From contig NZ_JAKXMK010000004.1 in NCBI RefSeq assembly GCF_022524485.1, positions 310,001 through 374,000 on the forward strand: a stretch of 64,000 bases of DNA, written 5' to 3'. The notes under the pieces were generated by a model that was given only the letters and a program-made list of their open reading frames with translations, did not search any database and was not told the origin of the DNA. Position 1 is the stretch's first letter; each line of letters starts with the position of its first letter. The stretch is from Pseudonocardia alaniniphila. GTDB taxonomy: Bacteria; Actinomycetota; Actinomycetes; Mycobacteriales; Pseudonocardiaceae. Of the stretch, positions 50,926 to 59,249 are shown piece after piece. Position numbers and translations under genes: made by a program.

Positions 50926-51225
50926 TCAAGCGCCCCGTTCCTTCCAGTAGCAGTTGTCTGGCGAAAACGGGCCCGTCCTGTCAATGCGGGCAAGTACGGT
51001 GCCCGGCGGGCGACCGTCGTAACCGCCCATGTCCTGTACGAAGTTTGCGAATGAGTCGAGCCAGCGGTCACACACGACCACACTGCGACCGCCGTATTTC
51101 GGGTAACGCTCATCGTTGGGATCTGTGCACCACTGCTGGATGGCCTTCCACGTGCGCCATTCGAACGAGTCAGTCCGGACCCTGACGACGGGACGTCGAC
51201 CGGGCTTCCAGTACTTGCGTGCCGT
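50926..51225 (-). CDS. HNH/AP2-like phage protein lacking a standard start codon
   Basis: 99 residues if read from ACG 51225. WRTWKAIQQWCTDPNDERYP, KYGGRSVVVCDRWLDSFANF and ARIDRTGPFSPDNCYWKERG follow the phage family patterned W..I..RC.NP.....YGGRGI.VCD.W, ending RIDN.G.Y.PENCRW, often labelled HNH/AP2-type endonuclease. GGAG stands six bases before ACG, exactly where relatives would start with Met (MARKYW...), so ATG seems to have become ACG. In-frame stop TAG lies just upstream and no ATG, GTG or TTG follows before the conserved part. It may be silenced or use ACG. It sits just upstream of the small terminase gene, as HNH genes often do. Confidence 0.65.
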   Translation of the reverse strand, partial: TARKYWKPGRRPVVRVRTDSFEWRTWKAIQQWCTDPNDERYPKYGGRSVVVCDRWLDSFANFVQDMGGYDGRPPGTVLARIDRTGPFSPDNCYWKERGA

Positions 51226-51331
51226 GGCTTGCTCCTACCGGCTCTGAGATCGTCCCCAGGACGCTGAGCGCGCGGGAGGGTGGTGATTCCCCCTCGATGC
51301 ATGCGCAGCGCCCCAGGGACGAGGCCAGACA

Positions 51332-51469
51332 TCACGAATCGGTGCGTGACCGACGCACCATGTCGAGCAGTGCGATTGCCTCCACACCCAGCTGGCGAAC
51401 ATCGCGTGGGATGCTGGGCTTCTTCAGGTCCCGGACCAGCTTCTGCCTGAGAACGATGACGTCCTGCAT
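51332..51469 (-). CDS. 45-residue protein overlapping-style neighbour
   Basis: ATG 51469 follows the stop of the 198-residue gene by a single base (TGA-C-ATG). Sequence MQDVIVLRQKLVRDLKKPSI then PRDVRQLGVEAIALLDMVRR is helical and basic. No family recognised. The tight spacing supports translation. Confidence 0.55.
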   Translation of the reverse strand: MQDVIVLRQKLVRDLKKPSIPRDVRQLGVEAIALLDMVRRSRTDS

Positions 51470-51470
51470 G

Positions 51471-52067
51471 TCAGCGCCGCCCAAGCTCGCGGCGGAGCAC
51501 ACGCTGGAGCTCGTCCTGGTCAGCGTCCATCTGGGCCTTGCTCAGGGCGCTGAAACGGGGAGCTTCGCGCCGACTGGCGATTGTCTGGAGCTTGGAATTG
51601 AGCGTGGGCGCACCCTGTCGGACCAACGGGAAGCGTGTGAACTGCTGCTCCTGGTAGTCGTCGAGATCCATAGCCTCCAGCTGAGCGAGGCTGTCCTCGG
51701 AGGCTTCGATCCCGCGGTGCTGCTGCGTGAGCTTCTCGAAGTCCGCCCGCACGTCTCGCAGCCAGGCGCGAACCTCTGCGGCCGACTTTCGGCCGTGGCG
51801 GACGTCCTCGTGCGCGTCGGAGATCTGGCTACAGAACATGCCGGCGACCTCGAGCACCTCATCGTGCTGCTCGTCGCGGGCGGCGAGGCCCCTCTCGTAG
51901 GCGTCGGTGTGGCTGTTCTTCCAGTCGCCCTCGATGTCGGCGAGAGCCCGCTGAACGAGCCTGCGCTGCTTGTCCGACAGGGGCTCCTCGTCGAGCACGC
52001 GCCGCATGTCGGCGAGTCGGGGCGACATGTATCCGGGGTGGCTACCGGACGGAGTCTGGTGCATCAT
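51471..52067 (-). CDS. Helical phage-like protein, unknown
   Basis: 198 residues from ATG 52067, overlapping the previous stop (TGATG). Strongly helical and charged, probably coiled coil (LADMRRVLDEEPLSDKQRRL, VRADFEKLTQQHRGIEASED, DADQDELQRVLRRELGRR). No membrane segment. A role in capsid-size or assembly interference would fit a satellite but nothing in the sequence proves it. Confidence 0.6.
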   Translation of the reverse strand: MMHQTPSGSHPGYMSPRLADMRRVLDEEPLSDKQRRLVQRALADIEGDWKNSHTDAYERGLAARDEQHDEVLEVAGMFCSQISDAHEDVRHGRKSAAEVRAWLRDVRADFEKLTQQHRGIEASEDSLAQLEAMDLDDYQEQQFTRFPLVRQGAPTLNSKLQTIASRREAPRFSALSKAQMDADQDELQRVLRRELGRR

Positions 52068-52249
52068 CAGGCCTCTCCAAACGCCGGAAAGCGCTCGCGG
52101 TTGGCCTTCGCCTTGGCGCTATCGCTAGTGGCGAATCGCTGGTCGCGGGCCTCGGCCTGCGTGACCACACCCTCGCAATCAGTGATCATCGTGAACATTC
52201 TGTCCAGCTCGTCCTGTCGAGCCTTGCTGTTGGCCCTCGTGTGTGCCAT
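52067..52249 (-). CDS. 60-residue basic protein
   Basis: ATG 52249 overlaps the upstream stop (TGATG) and its own stop overlaps the next ATG ATG. Sequence MAHTRANSKARQDELDRMF with EARDQRFATSDSAKAKANRE is Lys/Arg-rich and helical. Unknown function. Confidence 0.55.
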   Translation of the reverse strand: MAHTRANSKARQDELDRMFTMITDCEGVVTQAEARDQRFATSDSAKAKANRERFPAFGEA

Positions 52250-52536
52250 CAGTCGACCTCCGTTCCGTCGGTGAGAACCCAGCCGTCGCCTGTGCCAATA
52301 ATCAGCTTGTTGAGATCCGTGTCGAAGTAGAGTCGGCCGGCAATAGGCGTAGAGCGATCTGACGACGGACCGAAAGCGCACCGTGGGTCATGGCTCGCCT
52401 CATTCGCCATCACGCTGTCTTCTAGAGCCTCAGCCATCTGCTGATTCCGAATATACTGCTCAAGCGTCATGTTGCGGTCCTGCAACCACAACAGGTCATC
52501 CGCGGAGGGATTCTCCACATCGATTTGCCTAGCCAT
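52249..52536 (-). CDS. Small protein with a phage-tail-like C-terminal segment
   Basis: 95 residues from ATG 52536, overlapping the previous gene by eight bases. N-terminal half helical (QIDVENPSADDLLWLQDRNM; TLEQYIRNQQMAEALEDSVM). C-terminal half GRLYFDTDLNKLIIGTGDGW VLTDG recalls the repeated D-T-x3-L segments at ends of phage minor tail or fibre proteins. It is too short to be a tail gene; it may have been captured from a helper phage. Confidence 0.5.
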   Translation of the reverse strand: MARQIDVENPSADDLLWLQDRNMTLEQYIRNQQMAEALEDSVMANEASHDPRCAFGPSSDRSTPIAGRLYFDTDLNKLIIGTGDGWVLTDGTEVD

Positions 52537-52723
52537 TGTCTGCCATTCCAATCTGTTGATCAGCTTCTCTTGATGCCAGAGCTTCAGAAGTGAGGATGCG
52601 CACGACTTCCGGTATGGTCACGGACCACATGGCAGCCAGAACGCGGATCTGAGTCTCAGAGTCTTTGCGGAATCGAATCGGGATCTGATTCCCGTAGAGA
52701 CTGACCTTGCCGCGTGCACCCAT
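52529..52723 (-). CDS. Ribbon-helix-helix-like DNA-binding protein
   Basis: 64 residues; GGAGGTGA six bases before ATG. IPIRFRKDSETQIRVLAAMW followed by SVTIPEVVRILTSEALASRE has a short strand followed by two helices as in Arc/CopG repressors. It heads the compact minus-strand group that runs through small proteins to the HNH and small terminase genes, so it may regulate the packaging module. Confidence 0.55.
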   Translation of the reverse strand: MGARGKVSLYGNQIPIRFRKDSETQIRVLAAMWSVTIPEVVRILTSEALASREADQQIGMADNG

Positions 52724-52829
52724 TATCTTTCACCTCCAAATCGCTGGGTAGTGATTATTCGCCAGGGCTTTAGGGCGAGGCAAGGCATTCGTATTGCCCC
52801 AGCATTCAATTAGTGTAAGCAAACGTGTG

Positions 52830-53024
52830 TCATATCCAGCGCCTGCAGACAGCGATCGCCACACGGCCCTGGGTGCGAGGCGAACAAGCGCGGCAGATGC
52901 GACATCCGAAGCCGGTCCCTATTCGCCCCCTGATCGTCTGGATCGTCGCGACGGTGGCGTCACCCGGGCGAGATTGCCCTGGACGTCCTACGGCGATCTG
53001 AGGCGGTGCTACAGACACTGTCAT
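52830..53024 (-). CDS. Uncertain small frame coupled to upstream gene
   Basis: 64 codons; ATG 53024 overlaps the stop of the 61-residue gene (ATGA). It has CRICRACS near the end. Composition is not convincing and no family is seen; listed because of the coupling geometry. Confidence 0.25.
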   Translation of the reverse strand: MTVSVAPPQIAVGRPGQSRPGDATVATIQTIRGRIGTGFGCRICRACSPRTQGRVAIAVCRRWI

Positions 53025-53206
53025 CGCGTCGCCCTGCGTCGCCCGGGCGTGTCGACAGGGCCGGGATCGGTCGGATCGGACGTGTAGATCTCCCGCAGCA
53101 GCTCGCCGGCCGACGGGCTCACCACACCTGCGGGCGGCTCGTAGTCGCTGCGCTTGCGGCGGGGCCGGTCGAACGCGGGGTCGATGTAAGTACCGTCGTC
53201 ATGCAT
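53021..53206 (-). CDS. 61-residue hypothetical protein
   Basis: AGGAGGAACGGCA directly precedes ATG, a strong ribosome site. Sequence is Pro/Arg/Asp-rich (YIDPAFDRPRRKRSDYEPPA, REIYTSDPTDPG). Probably disordered. No family recognised. Confidence 0.5.
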   Translation of the reverse strand: MHDDGTYIDPAFDRPRRKRSDYEPPAGVVSPSAGELLREIYTSDPTDPGPVDTPGRRRATR

Positions 53207-53257
53207 TGCCGTTCCTCCTGATACTTGGTCAGTTATTCGGTCTATAGGTGCAGATAG

Positions 53258-53743
53258 TCAGTTGTGTGACAACAGTGTGTTGCGCACATGCTTTCTCCAG
53301 TAATGGGGGTCTTCGCCCACCACGTGCTCGTGGCAGAGCAGCATGAGCACGATGGCGGGTCCGACTGGATAGATGGCGGGATAGAGGTCAGTCTCTACGA
53401 ACTTGTCGCACCAGTCGCAGGAATTCGGCGATTCTGCAGCGGCCGCGAGGAAGCAGTCAGCGCACATCAGGTGCCCGGGCAGGGCGGCGAGACCGAAACA
53501 CAGCTGCGGTGTGGGGAGATGACGGCACGAGGTCCAGTCAACAGAGCCTCCCATGCGGCCGTGCTTATCGTCCTCGGACGGACGGTTCACCGGTCCGTAC
53601 TTGAACTTCCCGCCGAGCAACCATTTTTGGATCACGCGATTGGTGACGGGCGTTCTCTCCACACGCACGCTGGGTGCTGCACTGACCGTTCGGGCGGCCT
53701 CATCGAACGCCGCCATTGTCTGGTCATCGGTTGGAGTGGTCAT
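53258..53743 (-). CDS. Cys/His-rich hypothetical protein (Zn-binding)
   Basis: 161 residues. A disordered N-terminal part, then RVIQKWLLGGKFKYGPVNRP, and a metal-binding half: SCRHLPTPQLCFGLAAL, CADCFLAAAAE, CDWCDKFVETD, LLCHEHVVGEDPHYW. Three C-x2-C pairs plus Cys-His suggest two zinc sites. GGA at -10 to ATG. Typical of small phage genes between replication and packaging modules; function unknown. Confidence 0.6.
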   Translation of the reverse strand: MTTPTDDQTMAAFDEAARTVSAAPSVRVERTPVTNRVIQKWLLGGKFKYGPVNRPSEDDKHGRMGGSVDWTSCRHLPTPQLCFGLAALPGHLMCADCFLAAAAESPNSCDWCDKFVETDLYPAIYPVGPAIVLMLLCHEHVVGEDPHYWRKHVRNTLLSHN

Positions 53744-53863
53744 TGTGGATTCCTTTCTTGTGCTTATATCTTGTGGGTGTTTGTGTGGGAGAGTGGGAGC
53801 GGGTGCGCGAGCTCGCGTCCTGGTCCGTGGGAGTTACGAGTTCTTTCCTGCATCGCAGTCGGT

Positions 53864-54052
53864 CTAGCCCACACCCACCGGGTTGTCCCTGATGAGACGT
53901 AGCGGTCGGTTTCCGTCAAAGACGAACTCACGATGCCCCTGTCCGCGAGGGCAGGTCAGCTCGTGGTAGACGTAGAGGACCTCGCTATTGCGGTTGATCA
54001 CCACTCGCGTAGCCGTGCAGAACGGGCACAGTTCCGATCGCGTGACGTTCAT
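53864..54052 (-). CDS. Small zinc-ribbon protein
   Basis: 62 residues from ATG 54052 (GGAGGAGAA just before). RSELCPFCTATRVVINRNSE and LTCPRGQGHREFVF supply C-x2-C and C-x5-H type ligands. First gene after the origin-like region. Confidence 0.55.
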   Translation of the reverse strand: MNVTRSELCPFCTATRVVINRNSEVLYVYHELTCPRGQGHREFVFDGNRPLRLIRDNPVGVG

Positions 54053-54155
54053 TTCTCCTCCAAGGTCGCCGTCATCGAGCACGATACGACATTCAGGCGG
54101 TCGGTCTCGAAACTTGGCTTTCCCCCATTCACGACAGGGCACGACGGCGCACGCA

Positions 54156-54279
54156 GGTATGGCGGGTATGACGGGTATGCATTCCCGCCATATAAATATA
54201 TAAAGAGAAAAAGTACAGTATTATTGTGTATATGCGCCCGCGAGGCTGTCCCCATACCCGCCATACCCGCCATACCCGC
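54156..54279. other. Iteron-flanked AT-rich replication origin of the element
   Basis: Three GGTATG/GGGTATG iterons with 9-bp period (54156-54179) face three inverted copies CATACCCGC (54253-54279), also 9-bp period. Between them lies a highly AT-rich core (about 54189-54233, e.g. ATATAAATATATAAAG). No gene covers the region. It begins 24 bases past the stop of rep. Staphylococcal SaPI origins have just this form: short iterons on both sides of an AT-rich stretch, directly downstream of rep. Rep binding and melting here is the likely start of element replication. Confidence 0.8.
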
Positions 54280-54302
54280 ATGCGCACATCGAGGGCGGCG
54301 GG

Positions 54303-56300
54303 TCAGGTCAGCTCTTCGACATCAAGTGACCAGACGACCTTGCCCTGGTAGCCGTCTGGACGGTCCGACGTGCCCTCGATCCGCTTGAGCGCCCTCTGTA
54401 GGCTGCGTTCGCTGAACGGCGGGTTGTGCTCGTCGCCGAGGCGGTACACCTCGGTAGCGGGCACGCCGCCTTCGTGTTCAGTCAGCAGGCCCGTCAGCCA
54501 CCGATCGATCGCACTGCGGGGCTTCTCCGACTTCGGCGGAGCCAAGATGTCGGACACGCTCAGCGGGGATTCCCCGAGCCACTCGACCTTGGACGTGCGG
54601 GTCTGGCCCTCGTCGGTATTCACCCAGTGTTCGACAGTGCGTCCCTGCAGGCTCGGTGTGGTAGGTGGAGCCAGGTTGTTCTTGCCGTTGGAGAGCACGA
54701 ACTGATCCGGCTCCTCGGGATGCTTGACCATCGCCATCGACGCCCGGCACACCTGGGACCACACGAGCAGCCCGGAGATCATCACGCCGATGTCGCCCGA
54801 GTCCTGCCGCTTGTTGAAGTGCACGATGCCCAGCACAGCGCAGGCCGCCTCGTCAGCCATGGTGTTGATCGGCTCCAGAGCTCGCCTGAGCTTGCGCTGC
54901 TGGCGCTCGTCGACGTCCGGATCGAGCGCGGACAGAATGGGGTCGAGCACGACCAGGCCGACGTCCTCGGACTTGATCAGCTCGGTCATCTGCTCGTTGT
55001 CCGTGGGCAAGTTGACGTTGTCCGTCTCCCCCGCCTCGTCAGCCTCCACGAACAAGACTCGCTCCATGTCCGCTCCGGCTGCGATGAGGCGCGGCACGAG
55101 GGTGTACTCCCACGCGTCCTCAGTGGCTACGTAGATCACGCTGCGGGGCACGCCGTGGTACTCGCCTTCGACTTCGCCACGGGTCACGCGAGCAGCGAGG
55201 TCCACACCCACCGTCGACTTACCCGAGCCCTCCCGGCCACCAAGCAGGCACAGCGCTCCCGTCGGCACGCGGTCGGTCCAGAGCCACTTCTGACGGCGCG
55301 CCTTCACGCTCGACGCCCGCACGACCCGGAGCTTGCGCACTGGCACCGCATCAGGTGGTGTGGTGGCCTGCTCGGCGGACTTCTCGAGCATCTCCTGGAA
55401 CCGGCCCTCGCGCTCGAACCGCTCCGACACCACGTGACCGGCCAGCAGCTCCGCGAGGCGATCCAGGCTCACCCCGTCCTCTACACCCGCGAGCACGACG
55501 CCGTGGAACTGGTCGCTGCGGTTGCCACCCTCGCTCGCGTATCGACGCAGGAGGCTCGTTACGCGTGTTTCAGATCGACGCTGACGTCCCGTCGTACCTG
55601 TGCCCTGTCGTCGCTTCGTCGCGCGTCGCGGAGAGCCCTGGGGACGAATCAGCGCCTCCAGTTCGTCGACCGTCCATCGCTCGGTCGGCCTCGCCGTGAT
55701 CATCACCTCGCGCGGGTGTGGGAGCACCGGCTTGTATGAGGTGAAGGTCGGTACGCGGAGCCACTTCACATGAGACTGCGCATGATCCGCACCTACAGCG
55801 TTCTTGAGGTCCTTGTTCAGGCGCTGGTGCGTCGCAAGGTCGACCGCCTCGGCCAGGGGCAGAATGTCGTGCTCGTTCCACACCCGCCGACCGTCGATCA
55901 TTGCTGAACGGCCGGACCGCGAGCGCCATGCGCCCTTGCTGACGAGCCGGCGCAGGAGAATCTGGTCAACCGCCTTCGGCTCTCCGGCGTCGGACAAGTA
56001 GTCGACGTCAAGCCAGAGGCAGGACATCGGCTCGACCGGCTTACTGACCTCGGCGCTAAGACCGCCCTCGGGTGTGGTGTCGGTCGTTTGTCGCAGAGCC
56101 GGGCAAAAGAACACGTTGGTCGTGGCGTTGTGCTTCGCCGCGTCGGCGAGGAACTTGCCCTTCTCCGCAGGCCACTCGTAGAAGACCGCCTTGTTGGGCG
56201 CATCGCCATACGAGACGGCCACGTAGCCCTCAGCGTCGCTGAACAGATCGTCGAAGTACGGATCGAGGGTCTTGCTGAAGTCGAGAATGACTGCGCTCAC
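54303..56300 (-). CDS. Replication protein: primase-like N terminus plus RecA-like helicase
   Basis: 665 residues from GTG 56300, overlapping the excisionase stop (GTGA). Residues 1-200 look primase/prim-pol-like (CLWLDVDYL with D98-x-D100, RSRSGRSAMIDGRRVW, VKWLRVPTFTSYK). Residues ~335-560 form an AAA_25/RepA-like ATPase: Walker A GGREGSGKST (354-363), Walker B LVVLDPI (449-455), VLGIVHFNKRQD sensor region. The end (590-665) has a winged-helix-like part (LGDEHNPPFSERSLQRALKR). It likely binds the iterons downstream and unwinds the AT-rich core. Confidence 0.8.
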   Translation of the reverse strand: MSAVILDFSKTLDPYFDDLFSDAEGYVAVSYGDAPNKAVFYEWPAEKGKFLADAAKHNATTNVFFCPALRQTTDTTPEGGLSAEVSKPVEPMSCLWLDVDYLSDAGEPKAVDQILLRRLVSKGAWRSRSGRSAMIDGRRVWNEHDILPLAEAVDLATHQRLNKDLKNAVGADHAQSHVKWLRVPTFTSYKPVLPHPREVMITARPTERWTVDELEALIRPQGSPRRATKRRQGTGTTGRQRRSETRVTSLLRRYASEGGNRSDQFHGVVLAGVEDGVSLDRLAELLAGHVVSERFEREGRFQEMLEKSAEQATTPPDAVPVRKLRVVRASSVKARRQKWLWTDRVPTGALCLLGGREGSGKSTVGVDLAARVTRGEVEGEYHGVPRSVIYVATEDAWEYTLVPRLIAAGADMERVLFVEADEAGETDNVNLPTDNEQMTELIKSEDVGLVVLDPILSALDPDVDERQQRKLRRALEPINTMADEAACAVLGIVHFNKRQDSGDIGVMISGLLVWSQVCRASMAMVKHPEEPDQFVLSNGKNNLAPPTTPSLQGRTVEHWVNTDEGQTRTSKVEWLGESPLSVSDILAPPKSEKPRSAIDRWLTGLLTEHEGGVPATEVYRLGDEHNPPFSERSLQRALKRIEGTSDRPDGYQGKVVWSLDVEELT

Positions 56301-56608
56301 GCCTCGGTCCGCCTGCTCAGCAGCTCAGCGCCGGTGACGATCTCGCCCGTGCCCTTGAGTCGGTACCTCTTGCTGGGGTCGATTCTGACTGACGGTCGGC
56401 TACTTGTCTTTCCGGCCCTGGCAGAAGGCTGTGTGTTCGCCGCGTGTCGATGCGCTATGAACCGCTCAATCGCTGAATCGTGAACGAGCCACGTGCCTCG
56501 CTTCGCTTGATCGGCTTGCAAGTGATTCCTCCTGATCCAGTGATGGACCGTCTGAACGGTTACTCCAAATATGTCTGCTACCTCGGCAATTGTGCGCCAG
56601 TCACGCAT
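56297..56608 (-). CDS. Excisionase-like helix-turn-helix protein
   Basis: 103 residues from ATG 56608 (GGAGA five bases upstream). The start RTIAEVADIFGVTVQTVHHW followed by IRRNHLQADQAKRGTWLVHD and a hydrophobic helix is the MerR/excisionase-type winged HTH. It overlaps rep, and lies near the integrase gene on the opposite strand. Could serve as excisionase, regulator of rep, or both. Confidence 0.7.
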   Translation of the reverse strand: MRDWRTIAEVADIFGVTVQTVHHWIRRNHLQADQAKRGTWLVHDSAIERFIAHRHAANTQPSARAGKTSSRPSVRIDPSKRYRLKGTGEIVTGAELLSRRTEA

Positions 56609-56670
56609 CGGTTCTCCTTTCAAGGTCATGCCCATAATGTAACAATGAACAATTTGAAGAGGGCAAGGCG

Positions 56671-56907
56671 TCAGTGATACACCTCACACGCATGCACAAA
56701 GCTGCAGGTAGTGTCGCCAGTGAGACGTGGTGCGTCAAGACTGCGGCAATCCGAATCACAGAGAACCTGTTTGCGCTGGTCGCACTGAAGACAACGCGTC
56801 GACGCGGCCTGTAACGGTTTGGACGAGGTTCTGAGTTGTCCTACGGTCAGATCAGCAACACGCCACACCAACCGATGGCCCTCTGAGCGAAGTCGCTCGG
56901 GGGTCAT
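56671..56907 (-). CDS. Small Cys-rich protein divergent from integrase
   Basis: 78 residues from ATG 56907 with GGAG eight bases upstream. MTPERLRSEGHRLVWRVADL then CLQCDQRKQVLCDSDC gives four Cys of zinc-knuckle spacing and the end CSFVHACEVYH adds more. The 28-bp gap to the divergent integrase start is very short, so promoters overlap the genes. Function unknown, possibly regulatory. Confidence 0.45.
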   Translation of the reverse strand: MTPERLRSEGHRLVWRVADLTVGQLRTSSKPLQAASTRCLQCDQRKQVLCDSDCRSLDAPRLTGDTTCSFVHACEVYH

Positions 56908-56935
56908 CGTCGTATCTCCAGAAAGAAGGACCAGT

Positions 56936-58294
56936 ATGAGCGGCAAGGGACACATCTATAAGCGGTGTGGGTGCACTGTCGTCGAGAACGGCACGCGCAA
57001 GCAGCTGGGCAAGGGCTGCCCGCAGCTCAAGCGGCCCGACGGCGCATGGAATCCGAGGCATGGCACGTGGACCTTCGCCATCTCCGTCGAGGGCGAGCGG
57101 GGTAGCCGGAAGCAGATCGTGCGGGGCGGATACGACAGCCAGCGCGAGGCGCAGGCAGCGATGGACGAGCTCAAAGGCAAGGCCGCCCGGGGGATCGACG
57201 TCGCCTCTCGCCTCACCGTGGGCCAGTACTTGCGGGAATGGATCGGCTCGAAGAAGGACATCAAGCGCAACACGCTGCGCAGCTACACGGGCCATATCGA
57301 CCGCTACTGGGACCCACACCTCGGGCACCTACGGCTCGCTGACCTACGCGTGCAACACGTGGCGACGGTGTTCGCGGCGATCGACAGCCACAACGAGCTA
57401 TGTCGGCGGGGCAAGGCCATACGGCCGGTGGGTCCTGCCTCGGTGCAACGAATCCGGGCGACCCTGCGGACGGCTCTCTCTGACGCGCTGCGTCAGGGGC
57501 TCATCACGACGAATCCGGCCGCCCTGGTCAAGCTGCCCAGCGCGAAGAGGCCCAAAGGGCTGGTGTGGACCGATGACAGGGTCGAGCGCTGGCAAGCCGA
57601 GGTGGATGTGCTGGTGGCGAAGGGCATGCGTCTGAAGAAGGCCCGTGCGGCTGTCTCCACACCCTCCAAGGTCATGGTGTGGCGGCCCGATCAGCTCGGA
57701 ACGTTTCTGGACAGCGCAAGCGCTGATCCGCTGTACGCGCTCTGGCACCTGTACGCGTTCCGCGGGCTGCGTCGGGGCGAGGCGTGCGGTCTTGAGTGGC
57801 CCGAGGTCGATCTCGCCGGGGGCACCATCACGATCGTTCGGCAGCGAATCTCTATCGGCGGTGTGGTGCACGAGGACACGCCGAAATCCGACGCGGGGGA
57901 GCGGACCATCGCGCTCGATGCGGGCACGGTGATGGCGCTCAAGGCCCATCGCAAGCAGCAGCTCGCGGATCGGCTCGCGGCCGGGGGCGAGTGGGTCGAA
58001 TCCGGGAAGGTCTTCACCACACGCGACGGAAGGCCGCTCGATCCGGAGCACGTCACCGACCGCTTCTACGACCTGTGCGTGGACGCTGGGGTTCCGCCCA
58101 TCCGCCTGCACGACCTCAGGCATGGGGCGGCCTCGCTGATGCTCGCGGCCGGCGTCTCGATGAAGACGGTCCAGGAGACCCTGGGCCACTCCAACATCGC
58201 GCTGACCGCGAACACGTATACGTCGGTCTACCCCGAGGTCGCACAGGCAGCAGCAGAAGCCGCGGCTGCCCTCGTGCCCCGCGCTGCACGCTGA
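56936..58294 (+). CDS. int: Tyrosine integrase of the element
   Basis: 452 residues from ATG 56936 (GAAGGA five bases upstream). N-terminal AP2-like arm-binding domain (GTWTFAISVEGERGSRKQIV ... YDSQREAQAAMDEL), a SAM-like core-binding domain (~95-195) and the catalytic domain with Arg279 (FRGLRRGEACGLEW), Lys317, His392-x2-Arg395 (LHDLRHGAASL), His418 (LGHSNIALTANTY) and nucleophile Tyr428. All catalytic residues are intact. It lies ~1.5 kb from the tRNA-Lys copy and should catalyse site-specific recombination at the 50-bp repeat. Confidence 0.95.
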   Translation: MSGKGHIYKRCGCTVVENGTRKQLGKGCPQLKRPDGAWNPRHGTWTFAISVEGERGSRKQIVRGGYDSQREAQAAMDELKGKAARGIDVASRLTVGQYLREWIGSKKDIKRNTLRSYTGHIDRYWDPHLGHLRLADLRVQHVATVFAAIDSHNELCRRGKAIRPVGPASVQRIRATLRTALSDALRQGLITTNPAALVKLPSAKRPKGLVWTDDRVERWQAEVDVLVAKGMRLKKARAAVSTPSKVMVWRPDQLGTFLDSASADPLYALWHLYAFRGLRRGEACGLEWPEVDLAGGTITIVRQRISIGGVVHEDTPKSDAGERTIALDAGTVMALKAHRKQQLADRLAAGGEWVESGKVFTTRDGRPLDPEHVTDRFYDLCVDAGVPPIRLHDLRHGAASLMLAAGVSMKTVQETLGHSNIALTANTYTSVYPEVAQAAAEAAAALVPRAAR

Positions 58295-58555
58295 TCACTT
58301 CCGTCCGCGAAAGATCCTCGCGATCTCGATGAGGAAGTTGATCAAGCGATCCAGGACCTGCAGCACGACGTTGCGGCGCGGCTTCTTCGCCTTAGCGATC
58401 GCGATCTTGCGGATGTCTTTGGGCGGAACACCCTGGAGACGCAGCGACCAGCTGGTGAGGTGGACGTCGAGGAACGTCATGACGCTCTCGCTACACGCCG
58501 CCATCAGCGCGATCAGGCAGACGAAACCGACCCAGGTGAAGTCGATGAAGGGCAT
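58295..58555 (-). CDS. Small single-pass membrane protein 1
   Basis: 86 residues. An N-terminal helix (FTWVGFVCLIALMAACSESV) and a basic amphipathic C terminus (AKAKKPRRNVVLQVLDRLIN, FLIEIARIFRGRK). Stop abuts the integrase stop. Similar layout to the next two genes. Unknown role. Confidence 0.5.
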   Translation of the reverse strand: MPFIDFTWVGFVCLIALMAACSESVMTFLDVHLTSWSLRLQGVPPKDIRKIAIAKAKKPRRNVVLQVLDRLINFLIEIARIFRGRK

Positions 58556-58735
58556 GGGAAGAAGACCTTTCTGAGGTCACGGCATCGAGATCGCCGTAAG
58601 CCCGAGAGCCAGGCTTGTTCGCGATCTATCAAGGCCGCTCCTCAGCTAGAGGGATTCTCCCATCCCAGGGACTCGCGGACTGTAGCAGTGCCGACCCGCA
58701 CCGTGACGACCACCCACTCCGGTGCTGCCCGCTGA

Positions 58736-58954
58736 TCACTTCTTGAGCTTCAAGATCAGGGCGAGGATCTGCACAAGCAGGTTGACGCGGTTGGCTTGCT
58801 TGAGCAGGTAGTCGTGGATCTTCGCCTCTGGCATGTTCTGCTTCCGCATGATCGCCGGGACGATCCACAAGTGGAAAATCTTGCCAAGCGCCTCGATGAT
58901 GAGCGCTCCGCCCGCCAACATGCAGGCAGCAAAAACCCAGCTAACGTCGAACAC
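58736..58954 (-). CDS. Small single-pass membrane protein 2
   Basis: 72 residues from GTG 58954 (AGGAGA five bases upstream). FDVSWVFAACMLAGGALIIE is a membrane helix, then GKIFHLWIVPAIMRKQNMPE and a basic Leu-rich end (LVQILALILKLKK). No family recognised. A longer upstream frame is non-coding. Confidence 0.55.
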   Translation of the reverse strand: MFDVSWVFAACMLAGGALIIEALGKIFHLWIVPAIMRKQNMPEAKIHDYLLKQANRVNLLVQILALILKLKK

Positions 58955-59249
58955 GCGTCTCTCCTGCGCGCTCTGGTGGCTGGGTGCACCGTCACGCGTT
59001 GCGAATGCTTCGGCTTGCTGTGCGGGGTGTGCAGATGTGTTCTCGGTCGGCGGCGGCTCGGATGGAGCGAGGCAGCCGGGGTGCGGATGTTCTCGAAGTT
59101 GGCGATTTGTCCCGGTCAGCGTACCGGACCATCGCCACGCGCCCGCGAGGAGTATCACCACGCCCACCGTGCGACGGCCCAGCGTGTCCGTGGGCGCGAC
59201 TGACGATGCGCGTGCATGTGATGACATAGGCGCGAACGTGCAGACGATC

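Noticed and set aside
54156..54279. CRISPR-like short repeats
   Set aside because: Units are 9 bp, contiguous, in opposite orientations around an AT core, without spacers; this is an iteron origin. No CRISPR array was seen anywhere in the window.
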